Of a stretch of DNA of 64,000 bases, positions 36,137 through 45,736 are shown in pieces (the first letter of the stretch is position 1; every line of letters starts with the position of its first letter). This DNA is from Phycisphaerae bacterium (lineage in GTDB: Bacteria; Planctomycetota; Phycisphaerae; UBA1845; PWPN01): contig DAOOIV010000006.1 of the NCBI GenBank assembly GCA_035384605.1, positions 1 through 64,000 of the forward strand. Direction: 5' to 3'. The translations under genes were made by a program, and so were the position numbers. The notes beneath the pieces were generated by a model that was not told the origin of the DNA, searched no databases, and was given only the letters and a program-made list of their open reading frames with translations.

Positions 36137-38371
36137 CTACAGGCTGCAGTCGCTCGGCGGGTTTGCCGGGTCAACTGCGATACCGGGCCCCGTCGCGCAC
36201 TTCTCGAATTCGCCGAAGTCCACCATGTCCACGGTGCCATTGCGATCGCGATCGAAACACCGGCACGGCTCGCGTCCCTCAGGAAGGGAGACTTCGGTCA
36301 TGCACGCCTGAAACCGGGCGAAGTCCGCTTGGTCCACGTCCTTGTCCTGGTCCGCGTCAGCCCAGACAGCGCGGGCCCCGCACGAATACACGTCCAGCGC
36401 TTGAGAGGCGTTCAAGGCCTTGTCGAAAATCATCACCTCATCGAGCAGCCCGGCGAATTCGTCCGCCGGCGCGTTCGAGGTGAAGGAACCGATGGTCATT
36501 TCGGTGACCGCCGTGGGGTTCTGCATGATGCCCAGACCGGTCGCTTCCTTATCCAGGACTCCGTTGAGGTACCATCTGACGGTGCCATTGCCCTCGTCCG
36601 TATAGACCACGATCCAGTGCTGGAGGGTGTCCAACTGCGAAGCTGTAGTAGTCGTGACGTTCTTCCTTGCTCCTCCGGTGTCGTAGAACCTGAACGTCAG
36701 GGGCGAGTTGGTGGTCATTTTCGCCCCCCAGAATCCTCGCTGAATAAGCCAGGATTCCTTGACCACAGTGGGCTTAATGAAAAACGCCAGGGTCAGTGCC
36801 GTATTGACCGCACCTGCCTCGGGCGGGACGGTGATCGAATCCCCGATCTGGTCCAGGGGATTAGGCAGGAACAACCCTCGAGTCCCGTTCAGCGGATTGT
36901 CGGCGAAGCCGATCGTGCCCACTGGAATGCCGTGGTACTCGTGACCAGAGGAGTCAACCGTCTGGTCGTCGAGCCGGTAGTAGGCCCGAAGCCCCGGCAC
37001 AGAGATGATTGATGACGGGCTGACGACGTCGAGCCAGACTCTGGCGTTTTCCTGATCCGAAGGACTGCATGCGGCGGTGACAAAACAGAGGTCGCAAGAA
37101 TAGGTTCCCAGAGCAAGGCCCGACGGGTCGATCGTCGCGGTCACCGTGTCGGAATCACCGTTGTTGAGCGGGCCGACCGTGCTCTTATCGATCGTCAGCC
37201 ACGCGCACGGGGTCACTTTCTCGATGTCGTACGAGACGTTGTCCTTCCCGGGGTTTGAGACGGTGAAGACCACGGTGTCCACCGGATCATTTGAACCCAG
37301 GACGTAGGCGCGCGCCGCTGCGTGCGGAGTCGCGTCGACCCTGCAACCGATGATCGTCAGGTCGATCTGCCGGATTATCTCGTAGGGTTCGGGACTGCGG
37401 TCGTCGGTAAACTTGATATAGGCCGTGTGGAGACCGTCCGACAGCGGCGTCCCGCCCGGGTTGACGTCGATCGTCGCGGTGACCACCTCCTGGCCGTGGG
37501 CCGCGACAGTCAATTGCGATGCGCTCAACGACAGCCAGTCGTAGTCGAATAGAGCCCCGTTCGCATCGACCTCGGCGATATCGGCCGTATGTGAACCAAG
37601 CCCGTCGCCATTGGCCACCGTATAGGCGATAGGTCCCGGGGACGTGCCTTCTTGCAGGGCGGTGAGGTTCTGATTGAGACCCGGCGTGACTGAGATCGGC
37701 CAAGCAACACCACGGGCGTAAAGCTCGGCGATTTCACCCGCGTCGAGCACGCGGTTCCATATGGCCAGCTCATCCAGCTTGCCGTCATAGTAGCCCGCGG
37801 GGTCTCCTGGCTCCTGCCCGACCGTCATCACACCGCTCGAGCTGTGGCTCAGCGGAGCCAGGCCGCTGGACACAGTGCTGATCAGTACCCCGTTCTTGTA
37901 AGTCTTGGCTACCGCTCCGTCAAAGGTGCAGGCCCAGTGTTGCCAGACGCCGGCGGTCCAGACGCCGTTGGCTGTGTTCAGGGTTTTCTTGCCGGCGGTT
38001 GTCTGCAGAACCAGCCCGAACGCCCCGTTGTCCTGGAGCTTGAGGCCCCACCCGCCGACCGCCATGTTGCTCACCACCCACCTCTTGAGCTGCTGGTCAC
38101 TGTTGATCCAGCAGGCCACCGTGACGGTTGTGCCCACAGAGCCGGGGGCCCCGGGGAACTCCACACGGTTGTCCGTGCCATTGAAGTCGAATGCCTGGCC
38201 CACCACCCCCGCCGCATAGGCCGGCGAACCAATAATCGTCCCGTTGTAGCCGTTCTCGGTAGCATCATCGACGTTGTTCTCGAACGGATACCACGCATCG
38301 ACGTCCGCTGATGCACTTGTGGCAAAGGTGATGCTCACCACGGCCGTTAGTAATGTGAAAAGCTTAGGCAT
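36137..38371 (-). CDS. Secreted LamG/BACON protein with dockerin-like end
   Basis: A 744-residue exported protein. The start at 38371 follows a perfect AAGGAGG site and leads into a signal peptide (LFTLLTAVVSITFATSASA). LamG/concanavalin-like domain at ~25-215 (ATENGYNGTIIGSPAYAAG, YDGKLDELAIWNRVLDAGEI). Two BACON-like beta repeats follow at ~225-430 (FDYDWLSLSASQLTVAAHGQ; PCAWLTIDKSTVGPLNNGDS). A second LamG is at ~440-660 (AGLLDEVMIFDKALNASQAL). The C-terminal ~70 residues have two Ca-binding loops of dockerin/EF-hand type (DADQDKDVDQADFARF and DRDRNGTVDMVDFGEF). Probably a surface glycan-binding or adhesive protein; no catalytic domain seen. Confidence 0.85.
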   Translation of the reverse strand: MPKLFTLLTAVVSITFATSASADVDAWYPFENNVDDATENGYNGTIIGSPAYAAGVVGQAFDFNGTDNRVEFPGAPGSVGTTVTVACWINSDQQLKRWVVSNMAVGGWGLKLQDNGAFGLVLQTTAGKKTLNTANGVWTAGVWQHWACTFDGAVAKTYKNGVLISTVSSGLAPLSHSSSGVMTVGQEPGDPAGYYDGKLDELAIWNRVLDAGEIAELYARGVAWPISVTPGLNQNLTALQEGTSPGPIAYTVANGDGLGSHTADIAEVDANGALFDYDWLSLSASQLTVAAHGQEVVTATIDVNPGGTPLSDGLHTAYIKFTDDRSPEPYEIIRQIDLTIIGCRVDATPHAAARAYVLGSNDPVDTVVFTVSNPGKDNVSYDIEKVTPCAWLTIDKSTVGPLNNGDSDTVTATIDPSGLALGTYSCDLCFVTAACSPSDQENARVWLDVVSPSSIISVPGLRAYYRLDDQTVDSSGHEYHGIPVGTIGFADNPLNGTRGLFLPNPLDQIGDSITVPPEAGAVNTALTLAFFIKPTVVKESWLIQRGFWGAKMTTNSPLTFRFYDTGGARKNVTTTTASQLDTLQHWIVVYTDEGNGTVRWYLNGVLDKEATGLGIMQNPTAVTEMTIGSFTSNAPADEFAGLLDEVMIFDKALNASQALDVYSCGARAVWADADQDKDVDQADFARFQACMTEVSLPEGREPCRCFDRDRNGTVDMVDFGEFEKCATGPGIAVDPANPPSDCSL

Positions 38372-38942
38372 GACAACCTCCTTCCTGAACCAGATGCTTT
38401 GGACAGACGAGCAGTAATTCCGCCTCGATAAATCACACCCCGCCGATGAATGCCGCCGCTGGGCCATGCGGCCTGCAATCAAAGCGGCTTTCGGCCCGTG
38501 TGGGTTTCAGGCTTGTCTTATCCGGCTACCCGTTTTCCCTGATCTCCGATTCGGACGGGTCCTGGGTCATCCGGCGAACCGCGAGACCCTTTGTGCGCAC
38601 GCACGGTTTCGCCTCGGCCCCGGCAACTCTGTGTGCTCCGGTACTCGTCGCTCCCCAAACCGGGGGTCGATCTCGAACGATCAATAAGAATTGACTGTCG
38701 CCGCCGACAGCAAAAACGATTCTACGACTCCGATTCCCGAAGCGTCAAGACAATTCCTGTCGACTTCGGTGTTCCTGAGGGTTCATCCGTCGCCCCGCAA
38801 CGGGCGGTGCCGGCGTTGTGCTGAGGTCAAGCCGTCGGCGGGACACGGACGTCCTGGAGTACATCAGCAAAAGATCCATTCAAACTGATATGCGGGTCCG
38901 GTCGAGGAGCCCGGTTGGGGAGGGACGCCGGCTGAACGGTGC
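38372..38942. other. Intergenic, nothing specific seen
   Basis: A 571-base gap between the LamG gene start and the 3' end of the FixJ-like gene, both on the minus strand. It should hold the LamG gene promoter and the terminator of the two-component operon, but I find no clear hairpin with T-tract and no protein-like frame. Confidence 0.5.
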
Positions 38943-39566
38943 TCATCCCTTGTTGGCGGGTTCTCTCACCGTCAAGACCATGCGTACGAGTTCGGCCACG
39001 CTGCCGGCTTCCATCTTCTCCATGACGCGAGCGCGGTGGGTCTCAACGGTCTTAGCGCTGAGCTGCAGTTGGGCGGCGATTCCCTTGTTGGACATCCCGG
39101 ATACGACAAGGTCCATTACCTCGCGCTCGCGCGGGGTGAGCAAAGCAACCTTCGCAGCGATGGCGGCGCGAACGGCCTCGTCCCGACGAGTCCGGGCATC
39201 CTTGGCCAGCGCCTGGTGGACGCGGTCCAGCAGGCTCTGATCGTTGAACGGCTTGCTCATAAAATCGACGGCCCCGGCGTGCATGGCCCGTACGGCAGAG
39301 GGTACATCGCCGTGGGCGGTGATGATGATCACCGGAAGTGTGTAGCCGCGCTTCGCCAGTTGCTCCTGGAGTTCCAGACCGCTCATTCCCGGCATTCGAA
39401 TATCCAACACCAGGCAGCCGGGCTGATCGGGCGTGTAGGCAGCGAGGAATTCGTCCGCAGAGGAGAACGTCCGGACCCGCAGGCCCACCGACTCGATCAG
39501 AAAACGAAGCGAATCAAGGACGGCGGCGTCATCGTCCACCACAAAGACAATGGAATCAGACGGCAT
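38943..39566 (-). CDS. FixJ-type response regulator (REC + LuxR HTH)
   Basis: A 207-residue DNA-binding regulator. REC domain ~4-118 with acidic pocket DDD at 11-13, phospho-acceptor Asp55 in CLVLDIRMPGMSG and Lys in DFMSKPFNDQ. The LuxR-type helix-turn-helix is at ~140-200 (LLTPREREVMDLVVSGMSNK, LQLSAKTVETHRARVMEKM). The start at 39566 is preferred to the ATG at 39581 because GGAGAG lies nine bases before it. The start lies inside the last codons of the kinase gene (11-bp overlap), so the two are translationally coupled. The Asp and HTH text is closest to the FixJ/NodW branch. Targets are unknown. Confidence 0.93.
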   Translation of the reverse strand: MPSDSIVFVVDDDAAVLDSLRFLIESVGLRVRTFSSADEFLAAYTPDQPGCLVLDIRMPGMSGLELQEQLAKRGYTLPVIIITAHGDVPSAVRAMHAGAVDFMSKPFNDQSLLDRVHQALAKDARTRRDEAVRAAIAAKVALLTPREREVMDLVVSGMSNKGIAAQLQLSAKTVETHRARVMEKMEAGSVAELVRMVLTVREPANKG

Positions 39567-41007
39567 AACCGTTCTCTCCATGACAGGTCTGGAGCGCGAA
39601 GCGGAAGGTCACGCCCCGGTCCTCATTCCGCGTCACCCACAGCCGGCCCCGATGAGCTTCGATGATCGAGCGGCTGATCGACAGACCGATGCCCATGCCC
39701 TCGGGCTTTGTCGTATAGAAGGCGTCAAACACCTTCTTTACGGCGTCGGCCGGCAAGCCGGGCCCGGAATCCTGAATGGCAACCTCCACCTCGCCGGGCC
39801 CGCCGGCACTGGTGCTGACAAACACTTCCCCGCAATTCAGGCGGGTGTTGCTCATCGCCTCCAGCGCGTTGCGAACGATATTGAGCACAACCTGCTCGAT
39901 CTGAATCGCATCCGCCAACACCGGCGGCAGATCCTTGGCCGGCACGAATCGGATGGCGATGCCTCGCACTTTAGCCTCCGGCCTCGCCAGGTCAACCGCC
40001 GTCTCGGCGATTCTGTTGATGTCGGCAGGAACCCGTCGAGGCTCGCGTGCGGCCACAAAGTCCCTCAGGCTGCGGAGGATCTGCCCGGCCCGCTCCGCCT
40101 GGTTCCCAGCTTCGGCCAGGGCCTGCATCAGCTCGCTCTCATTCCAGGTTCCCGAGCCCAGTCGTCGTTGGCATCCGCGGACGTAATTGGCGACCGCAGC
40201 CAAGGGCTGGTTGAGCTCATGGGCCAGACTGGAGGCCATCTCTCCCATGGTGCTGAGACGCGAGACGCGAGCCAGTTCCTCCCGGTGCTGGTTCAGTTGT
40301 TCCTGAACCTGATGCCGCTCCGCGATCTTGCCAAGTCGCTCCGCAATGGCGGTCAGAAGTCGACGCTCTTCTGGAACAAAAGGAGCACCATTCTCAGGCC
40401 ACCGCTGCTCCAAATAGCCTACTTGAACCTCGCCGCAGGAACGCCCGAAAACCAGAATGGGTTCGCTCATCAACCATGAGGTGACCTTAAAATTGCTCGT
40501 CCGATACTCGCGACCATCCATGAGCACGCGGGCATAGGCAACATCCGACAATCGCCATGCTTTCGGGATCAATTCCACCGTCTCGCGGATGATGTCCTCG
40601 AGTGAGGCGCCAAACCGGTTAACCACGTCGGCCATACCAAACAGGCAGTTCAGCTCGCGGATGCGGTGATCCAGATCCTCGGCCTGGCGGCGGAGAGCTT
40701 CGCGTGATTCGTAAACCGACCTGAGCAATGGTCCGGCCCACGCGATGCCTGCCACCATCAGAATGGATATAGCCAGTCCGACCCACTCGTTGGTTAGCTC
40801 GGCAGGATCAGCATTCTCGCCGTGCGACAGGTGGTAGCCAAGCAGGTGCGAGTAACTCATGATGCGTCGGGCGGCCATCAGCAGGGCGACGATGGAGATG
40901 ATCAGCCAAACGGGAGATCTCCCGGTAATGCGCCAAACGCGAACCGCCAATGCGACGGCAACTAGCTGCAGGATTGTTGCCACTGAGGCGACGGTCCCGA
41001 CAAGCAT
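39556..41007 (-). CDS. FixL-like membrane sensor histidine kinase
   Basis: A 483-residue kinase from an ATG at 41007 with GGAG eight bases upstream (the frame is open to 41172). Three membrane helices occupy the N-terminus (ATILQLVAVALAVRVW, WLIISIVALLMAARRI, GLAISILMVAGIAWAGPLL), then a GAF-like or degenerate sensor region (~120-225). The HisKA dimerisation helix carries His263 in MASSLAHELNQPLAAVANYV. The ATP-binding domain has N-box VVLNIVRNALEAMSNTRL, G1 IQDSGPGLPADA and G2 TTKPEGMGIGLSISRSI. The LAHELNQPLAA text is typical of kinases that partner FixJ-type regulators. No haem-binding PAS is seen, so it is not an oxygen sensor by the FixL mechanism. Confidence 0.9.
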   Translation of the reverse strand: MLVGTVASVATILQLVAVALAVRVWRITGRSPVWLIISIVALLMAARRIMSYSHLLGYHLSHGENADPAELTNEWVGLAISILMVAGIAWAGPLLRSVYESREALRRQAEDLDHRIRELNCLFGMADVVNRFGASLEDIIRETVELIPKAWRLSDVAYARVLMDGREYRTSNFKVTSWLMSEPILVFGRSCGEVQVGYLEQRWPENGAPFVPEERRLLTAIAERLGKIAERHQVQEQLNQHREELARVSRLSTMGEMASSLAHELNQPLAAVANYVRGCQRRLGSGTWNESELMQALAEAGNQAERAGQILRSLRDFVAAREPRRVPADINRIAETAVDLARPEAKVRGIAIRFVPAKDLPPVLADAIQIEQVVLNIVRNALEAMSNTRLNCGEVFVSTSAGGPGEVEVAIQDSGPGLPADAVKKVFDAFYTTKPEGMGIGLSISRSIIEAHRGRLWVTRNEDRGVTFRFALQTCHGENGYAV

Positions 41008-41861
41008 ACGCGAGGCTCCACCAGTCTCAGAGGATGCCGAAGAGACCCGCAAGATCGGCACGAATGCCCCGGACTGGGACAGTCCTGTGGCTGCGGCTCC
41101 CGAAAGGGCAAACCCATGCCGGTTTCTCACCTCGGGTATGGTAACCGGTTGCCAAGCGAGCCGCGAGTTCAATGAGACTCAATGGGCAGGCCCATGCCCC
41201 GGGTTTCGGATCACCCCTGCCCCATCGGCTGCCTCACCGCAAAACAAGCTCGTAAACCGCCTCCAGTACGCCAGCGGATCGTGATAAACCGCTCGCTCAG
41301 CGTTCCGGTCTCCCGGAATGTCCGATAAGCCCAGCTCCCCTCCAGCAAGGTATGTGGCTCCAGTACGGTCCGAAGCACTGAAGTCGCGAATTTCCGGGGC
41401 TTTTTTGGGGGACGTGAATCTTCGCCAAAACGGCATCGGACGGGTTTCCGTCTCGCGCAAGGGTACCTGTGAACGGCGCTGTTGCTGAGTTCGTGACAGC
41501 CTGGGCGGATGGCGCGGCTGCCTTATGGTTTCGCCGCTCGCTTGCGGTCGAGGTTCTCAAAGAGGCCCCTGAGCCGTCACGGACCCCTGTGTTGGCCTGC
41601 CCAAACCAAGCGACAGCCGCCATCGTATGATGTAAGATACGTGGGCTTCGCGCTCGTCGTCCCGACGGCGAAGAAGCCGAGCTGGAACGGACCATCGAGA
41701 CCTCCAAGGCTGCGGGGAATCGCTTCCAGCAGGTCAGCGACCCAAGCCGGCGGGGCCGACCTTGTCGAGTGGCACCAAGCTGGCCGGCGGCTGATCAGAC
41801 CTTCGGGCCGGCGAGAGTAGTCGGCCGTGATGACCAATAGCCAGGGAGACAAACCGCGGAT
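41008..41861. other. Long divergent intergenic region
   Basis: An 854-base gap between the kinase and the metal ATPase, divergently transcribed. It contains a short family 1-type repeat at 41490-41586. The remaining sequence has no protein-like frame, RNA gene or terminator I can support; the 100-136-codon frames here are Ser/Arg/Pro-rich shadows. A GGGAG site sits about 13 bases before the ATPase ATG. Confidence 0.5.
41490..41586. repeat. Short element with family 1-type ends
   Basis: The left end TTCGTGACAGCCTGGGCGG matches the family 1 end GTGCGTGACAGTCTGGGCGG closely, and the right end CCGTCACGGACC is like the opposite end of the other copies. The interior (~65 bases) is different and contains small hairpins (CCGCTCGCTTGCGG). 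This looks like a shorter or internally deleted member. Confidence 0.5.
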
Positions 41862-43850
41862 ATGGCACACGATCACCTCAAAGACTCGATCGAAGCACAA
41901 ACCGGACGATCCACGATTCTGCTCATCGTAACTCTGATGGGCGGGTTGCTGGTCATCAATTCCTTCGTTGCGGAATGGATATTCCCCGACAAGCAGTACA
42001 GCGCGATTTTCGCCCTGATTGGGGCGATCTGTCTGGGGGCGCCGCTGGCGTTCCACTCGCTTAAACACATCGGGCACGGCAACCTGCCGATGGAACTGCT
42101 GGTCACCCTGGCCATCGGCGCTGCATTGAGCATTGAGAAGTACCAGGAGGCGGGGGTCATCGCTTTCTTCATGGTCATCGCGACGCTCATCGAGACCCGC
42201 ACCGCTTTGGGTGCCCGAGCTTCGATCGAATCACTCATCCGGCTGACGCCGACCAAGGCTCATCGGATTCTGCCGGACGGAACCGAGGAGGAGGTCGAGG
42301 CCAGACTGCTGAAGGCCGGCGATCTGATCCGGGTGCGGCCCGGGGATAACATTGCCGCAGATGGCGTCGTGGTGGCGGGTGAATCGACCATCAACCAGGC
42401 GACGATCACGGGTGAGTCGATGCCTGTGGACAAGACCGTCAACGACGAGGTCTTCAACGGCACCCTGAACTTGACCGGCTCGCTCGACATCCGCGTGACG
42501 CGGGCGGGTTCGGAGACGACACTGGGCCGGGTGCAGAAGCTGATCATGAATGCCGAGCAGACACGCATCCCGCTCATGCGGATCATTGACCAGTACGCCA
42601 ACTGGTACACACCGACGATTATCATGCTGGCTTTCCTGGTGTGGTTCTTTATCCGTGGACCGGAAGGCATGTCGCGGGCCATCGCCATGCTGGTTGTGGC
42701 GTGTCCTTGTGCTCTGGTTCTGGCTACCCCCACGGCAATGGTGGCGGCTCTCTCCTGCGCTGCTCGGCTGGGGATCCTGGTCAAGGACGTTTCAACGCTG
42801 GAAGGGGCCCGCAACCTGACCGCGATCATGTTTGACAAGACCGGCACGCTGACGACCGGCGAACTGACGGTCACGCAGATGAAACCAGCACCGGGCGTGG
42901 ACGGGGCGACGCTGCTTAAGCTGGCAGCCTCGGCAGACTCGTTATCCAAGCACCCGAACGCCAAGGCAGTGATGGCCGTCGCCCAGAAGGCCCGGTTGTC
43001 GCTGGTCCGGCCGGAGCAATTCGAGGAGGTGACCGGCAAGGGCGTGGCCGCAAGAATCAACGGCGACGAGATCCTCGTGGGGCGCAACACCTTCCTGGCC
43101 GATCGCGGCGTCGACCTGGGCCTGCTGAACGACCCCAATTTCAAGGAGCCGGAAGGCATCAGCGTTTTGTACGTCAGCCGCAACGGGCGACTGATCGGCT
43201 GGATCGGCCTTGAGGACCGGACCCGCGAGGAAGCCAAGGAGGCGATCGCCGAATTACGGGATCTGGGCGTGCGAGCCATTACCATGGTCACCGGCGACAA
43301 GTGGTCGGTGGCCCGACGAGTAGCCGGGGAAATGGGGTGCACCGACGTTTATGCCGAGGTGTTGCCTTCTCACAAGCTCGAGCTGGTCGACCAGATGAAG
43401 CGCAAGGGACACCGCGTGGCAGTCATCGGTGACGGAGTCAACGACGCTCCGGCACTGGCGGCCGGCGACCTGAGTGTGGCCATGGGAGCGGCGGGCAGCG
43501 ACGTGGCCATCAACTCCGCCAGTATCGCTTTGATGAACAACGATCTTCGCCGGTTGCCTTTCCTGGTTCGCCTGTCACGAGCGGCCACCAGAGTCATCTG
43601 GCAAAACATGCTGCTCGGTATAACCTACATCGTGGTTTTGGAAACCCTCGGGGCCCTCGGCAAGATCTCGCCGATGTTGGCGGCGTTTTTGCATGTGGTG
43701 GCCAGCGCGATCGTGATTTTCAACTCCGCGCGTCTGGTTCGGTTTGGCGAACATCTGCAGACGACCGAACCCCCCTCGGCCGAGCGACCGCCGGTCAAGG
43801 CATACGGCGGTGCGCGTTCGGCACCCTCGGCAGCCCCCATGCCGGCATGA
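41862..43850 (+). CDS. P1B-type heavy-metal translocating ATPase
   Basis: A 662-residue inner-membrane cation pump. It has no N-terminal heavy-metal domain; the first 20 residues are only His-containing (MAHDHLKDS). Helix pairs precede the actuator motif TGESMPVD (~186). The metal-binding transmembrane motif is C281-P-C283 in VVACPCALVLATPTAM, the phosphorylated residue is Asp325 in MFDKTGTLTTGE, followed by SKHPNAKAV (HP motif) and the hinge VIGDGVNDAPALAAGDLSVA. The last helices (KISPMLAAFLHVVASAIVIF then NSARLVRF) are nearer to zinc/cadmium-type pumps than to CopA, but lack the usual conserved charged residue, so the metal is uncertain. Cys-poor tail. Probably exports Zn, Cd or Cu. Confidence 0.92.
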   Translation: MAHDHLKDSIEAQTGRSTILLIVTLMGGLLVINSFVAEWIFPDKQYSAIFALIGAICLGAPLAFHSLKHIGHGNLPMELLVTLAIGAALSIEKYQEAGVIAFFMVIATLIETRTALGARASIESLIRLTPTKAHRILPDGTEEEVEARLLKAGDLIRVRPGDNIAADGVVVAGESTINQATITGESMPVDKTVNDEVFNGTLNLTGSLDIRVTRAGSETTLGRVQKLIMNAEQTRIPLMRIIDQYANWYTPTIIMLAFLVWFFIRGPEGMSRAIAMLVVACPCALVLATPTAMVAALSCAARLGILVKDVSTLEGARNLTAIMFDKTGTLTTGELTVTQMKPAPGVDGATLLKLAASADSLSKHPNAKAVMAVAQKARLSLVRPEQFEEVTGKGVAARINGDEILVGRNTFLADRGVDLGLLNDPNFKEPEGISVLYVSRNGRLIGWIGLEDRTREEAKEAIAELRDLGVRAITMVTGDKWSVARRVAGEMGCTDVYAEVLPSHKLELVDQMKRKGHRVAVIGDGVNDAPALAAGDLSVAMGAAGSDVAINSASIALMNNDLRRLPFLVRLSRAATRVIWQNMLLGITYIVVLETLGALGKISPMLAAFLHVVASAIVIFNSARLVRFGEHLQTTEPPSAERPPVKAYGGARSAPSAAPMPA

Positions 43851-44087
43851 TCGATGGTTTATCGGCCTGTGCCCGTTGCGTCATTGTTGTGTGAAGCCCG
43901 GCCAAGCCGTCCGATATGGGTTCGCTCGCGCTCATCAGCCCGAGGAGTCTTTCCCGCGTTCTCATTGGTGTAGAGCAGCCCCCAGTGAACCGATAGCAAC
44001 TTCGGAGGCGGGCTTGCCGCGCGCCCGCCATCGAGTCGGGAACCTGGTCGTCAAAGCGGGCATTATAGGAACCGCCGAGCCAAGTAC

Positions 44088-44879
44088 ATGGATCTAGCGA
44101 CCTTAATAGGATTGGTTGCCGCGATCGGCATGGTGGTCTGGAGCCTGTGGGTCGGAACCAGCGGCCAAATCAGTGTTTACTGGGATACTCCGTCGGCCAT
44201 TCTGGTCCTTGGCGGAACCGTGTTTGTTCTCCTGACGACCCAGACGGTAGAGCGCTTCCTGCGACTTCACAAGGTGTACATGCGGGGATTCTTCGGGAAG
44301 GCCATGACCATCCCGGAAACCATCGAAAAGCTTGTGACGCTCGGGGAGCAGGCCCGCCGCGAGGGGGTATTGTCACTCGAAAACGCCCTCAACGAGATCG
44401 AAGACGAGTTTCTCAAGAACGGGATCAGGCTGGTGATCGACGGCACGGCCGCCGGCGAGATCGAACAGATTCTCACTTCCGAGATGGAAGCCATGGACCA
44501 GCGGCACAATCAGGGCAAGAGCATCATTGATATGGCCGCCAAGTATGCTCCGGCCTTCGGCATGATCGGGACACTGATGGGGCTGGTTGCCATGCTGCGA
44601 AACATGGACGATCCCAAGGCGATCGGGCCAGGCATGGCGGTCGCGATTCTGACCACGTTTTACGGGGCGATCATTGCCAATGTGCTCTGCCTACCGCTTT
44701 CCGACAAGCTGTCCTATCGAAATGAGGAGGAGATGCTGTTGAGAACGGTAATGATGAAAGGCATCTTGTCGTTGCAGGCCGGCGACAACCCGCGAATCAC
44801 CCAGGCCAAGCTGGCGGTCTATCTTCCCGTGGACAAGCGGGCGTTGATCAACGGCGTCGAGGGTAAGAAACGGCAGTAG
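44088..44879 (+). CDS. motA: Flagellar motor stator protein MotA
   Basis: Proton-channel half of the flagellar stator, an inner-membrane protein of 263 residues. Four helices are visible: LIGLVAAIGMVVWSLWVG, SAILVLGGTVFVLLTTQTVE, then after a cytoplasmic loop APAFGMIGTLMGLVAMLRNM and AILTTFYGAIIANVLCLPL. The cytoplasmic loop has the stator-type text KVYMRGFFGKAMTIPETIEK and DQRHNQGKSIIDMAAKYAPA. The family pattern MIGTLMGLVAML marks MotA rather than ExbB or TolQ. It is followed 29 bp later by motB. Confidence 0.93.
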   Translation: MDLATLIGLVAAIGMVVWSLWVGTSGQISVYWDTPSAILVLGGTVFVLLTTQTVERFLRLHKVYMRGFFGKAMTIPETIEKLVTLGEQARREGVLSLENALNEIEDEFLKNGIRLVIDGTAAGEIEQILTSEMEAMDQRHNQGKSIIDMAAKYAPAFGMIGTLMGLVAMLRNMDDPKAIGPGMAVAILTTFYGAIIANVLCLPLSDKLSYRNEEEMLLRTVMMKGILSLQAGDNPRITQAKLAVYLPVDKRALINGVEGKKRQ

Positions 44880-44908
44880 CGGGGTCAACCGCTCAGCAGG
44901 AACGCGCC

Positions 44909-45733
44909 ATGGCTCTCTCGAAGAAACCTGCGGCCGAAGGCGCTCCGGCGTGGGTACTTACCTACGGCGACATGATGTCGCTGTTGCTGTGTTTCTTCGT
45001 TCTGCTGGCAGCCTTCGCCGACTACTCTCCGGGGGGCGGCACGCCGACGCCCGAGTTGAAAAAAGCACTTGAATCCATCCGTGCCGCCTTCGGAGCGGGG
45101 GGCACGATCGGCCCGAACGATGAGATCGACTACCAGGCGTTGATCAAGAAGCTGGAGGCCATATCGTCGAAGGAAACGGGTGGTTACCGGGGTGACACGC
45201 GAGAGGAAGGCATCTACGGCAAGCATTTCCGGCTCCGGAAGATTCGCGACGGCATGGAGATCACCATGGGCGGTCCGGTGGTGTTCGAGCCGTTCTCGGA
45301 CAAGCTGACCCCGGAGGGCAAGCAAGCCCTGGAACAGATCGCCGAAACGGTCCGGGGCCACCGCAACAAGATGGAGATCCGAGGCCACGCGGCGGAGGAG
45401 CCTCGGCCGGCGGACTGGACCGATGATGACGCTCTGCAGCTCTCATTTCGAAGGGCCAAGGCAGTGGCTGATGAGCTTGTCCTGCGCGGCGTGGACCGGC
45501 GGGCACTGGTCTGCTCGGCCGTGGGAGCCAACGAGCCGTTGGCAACAGGCGTCTACGACGTGAACAGGCGGGCCCAGGCGCGCCGCGTTGAAATCATCGT
45601 TCGTGAATCGCTGATCGACGATTACGTCAAACCGTCGAGCGAACAAGACGCTCGCGCCAAGATACTGGCCACGCCGCCCACCAGCACACCCTCGACGACT
45701 CCCAGCGCTCCGGCCAGTCAAGACTCGCCCTGA
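44909..45733 (+). CDS. motB: Flagellar motor stator protein MotB
   Basis: Partner of MotA, anchoring the stator to peptidoglycan; 274 residues. The single N-terminal helix carries the proton-binding Asp21 in WVLTYGDMMSLLLCFFVLLA. A plug-like linker (~40-110) is followed by an OmpA/MotB peptidoglycan-binding domain (~115-235): VVFEPFSDKLTPEGKQALEQ, MEIRGHAAE, LSFRRAKAVADELVLRGVD, NRRAQARRVEIIV. A Pro/Thr/Ser tail ends the protein. Operon with motA. Confidence 0.93.
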   Translation: MALSKKPAAEGAPAWVLTYGDMMSLLLCFFVLLAAFADYSPGGGTPTPELKKALESIRAAFGAGGTIGPNDEIDYQALIKKLEAISSKETGGYRGDTREEGIYGKHFRLRKIRDGMEITMGGPVVFEPFSDKLTPEGKQALEQIAETVRGHRNKMEIRGHAAEEPRPADWTDDDALQLSFRRAKAVADELVLRGVDRRALVCSAVGANEPLATGVYDVNRRAQARRVEIIVRESLIDDYVKPSSEQDARAKILATPPTSTPSTTPSAPASQDSP

Positions 45734-45736
45734 CGC

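Noticed and set aside
38372..38942. Possible tRNA or small RNA in the long gap
   Set aside because: No T-arm consensus, no cloverleaf stems and no terminator found by eye.
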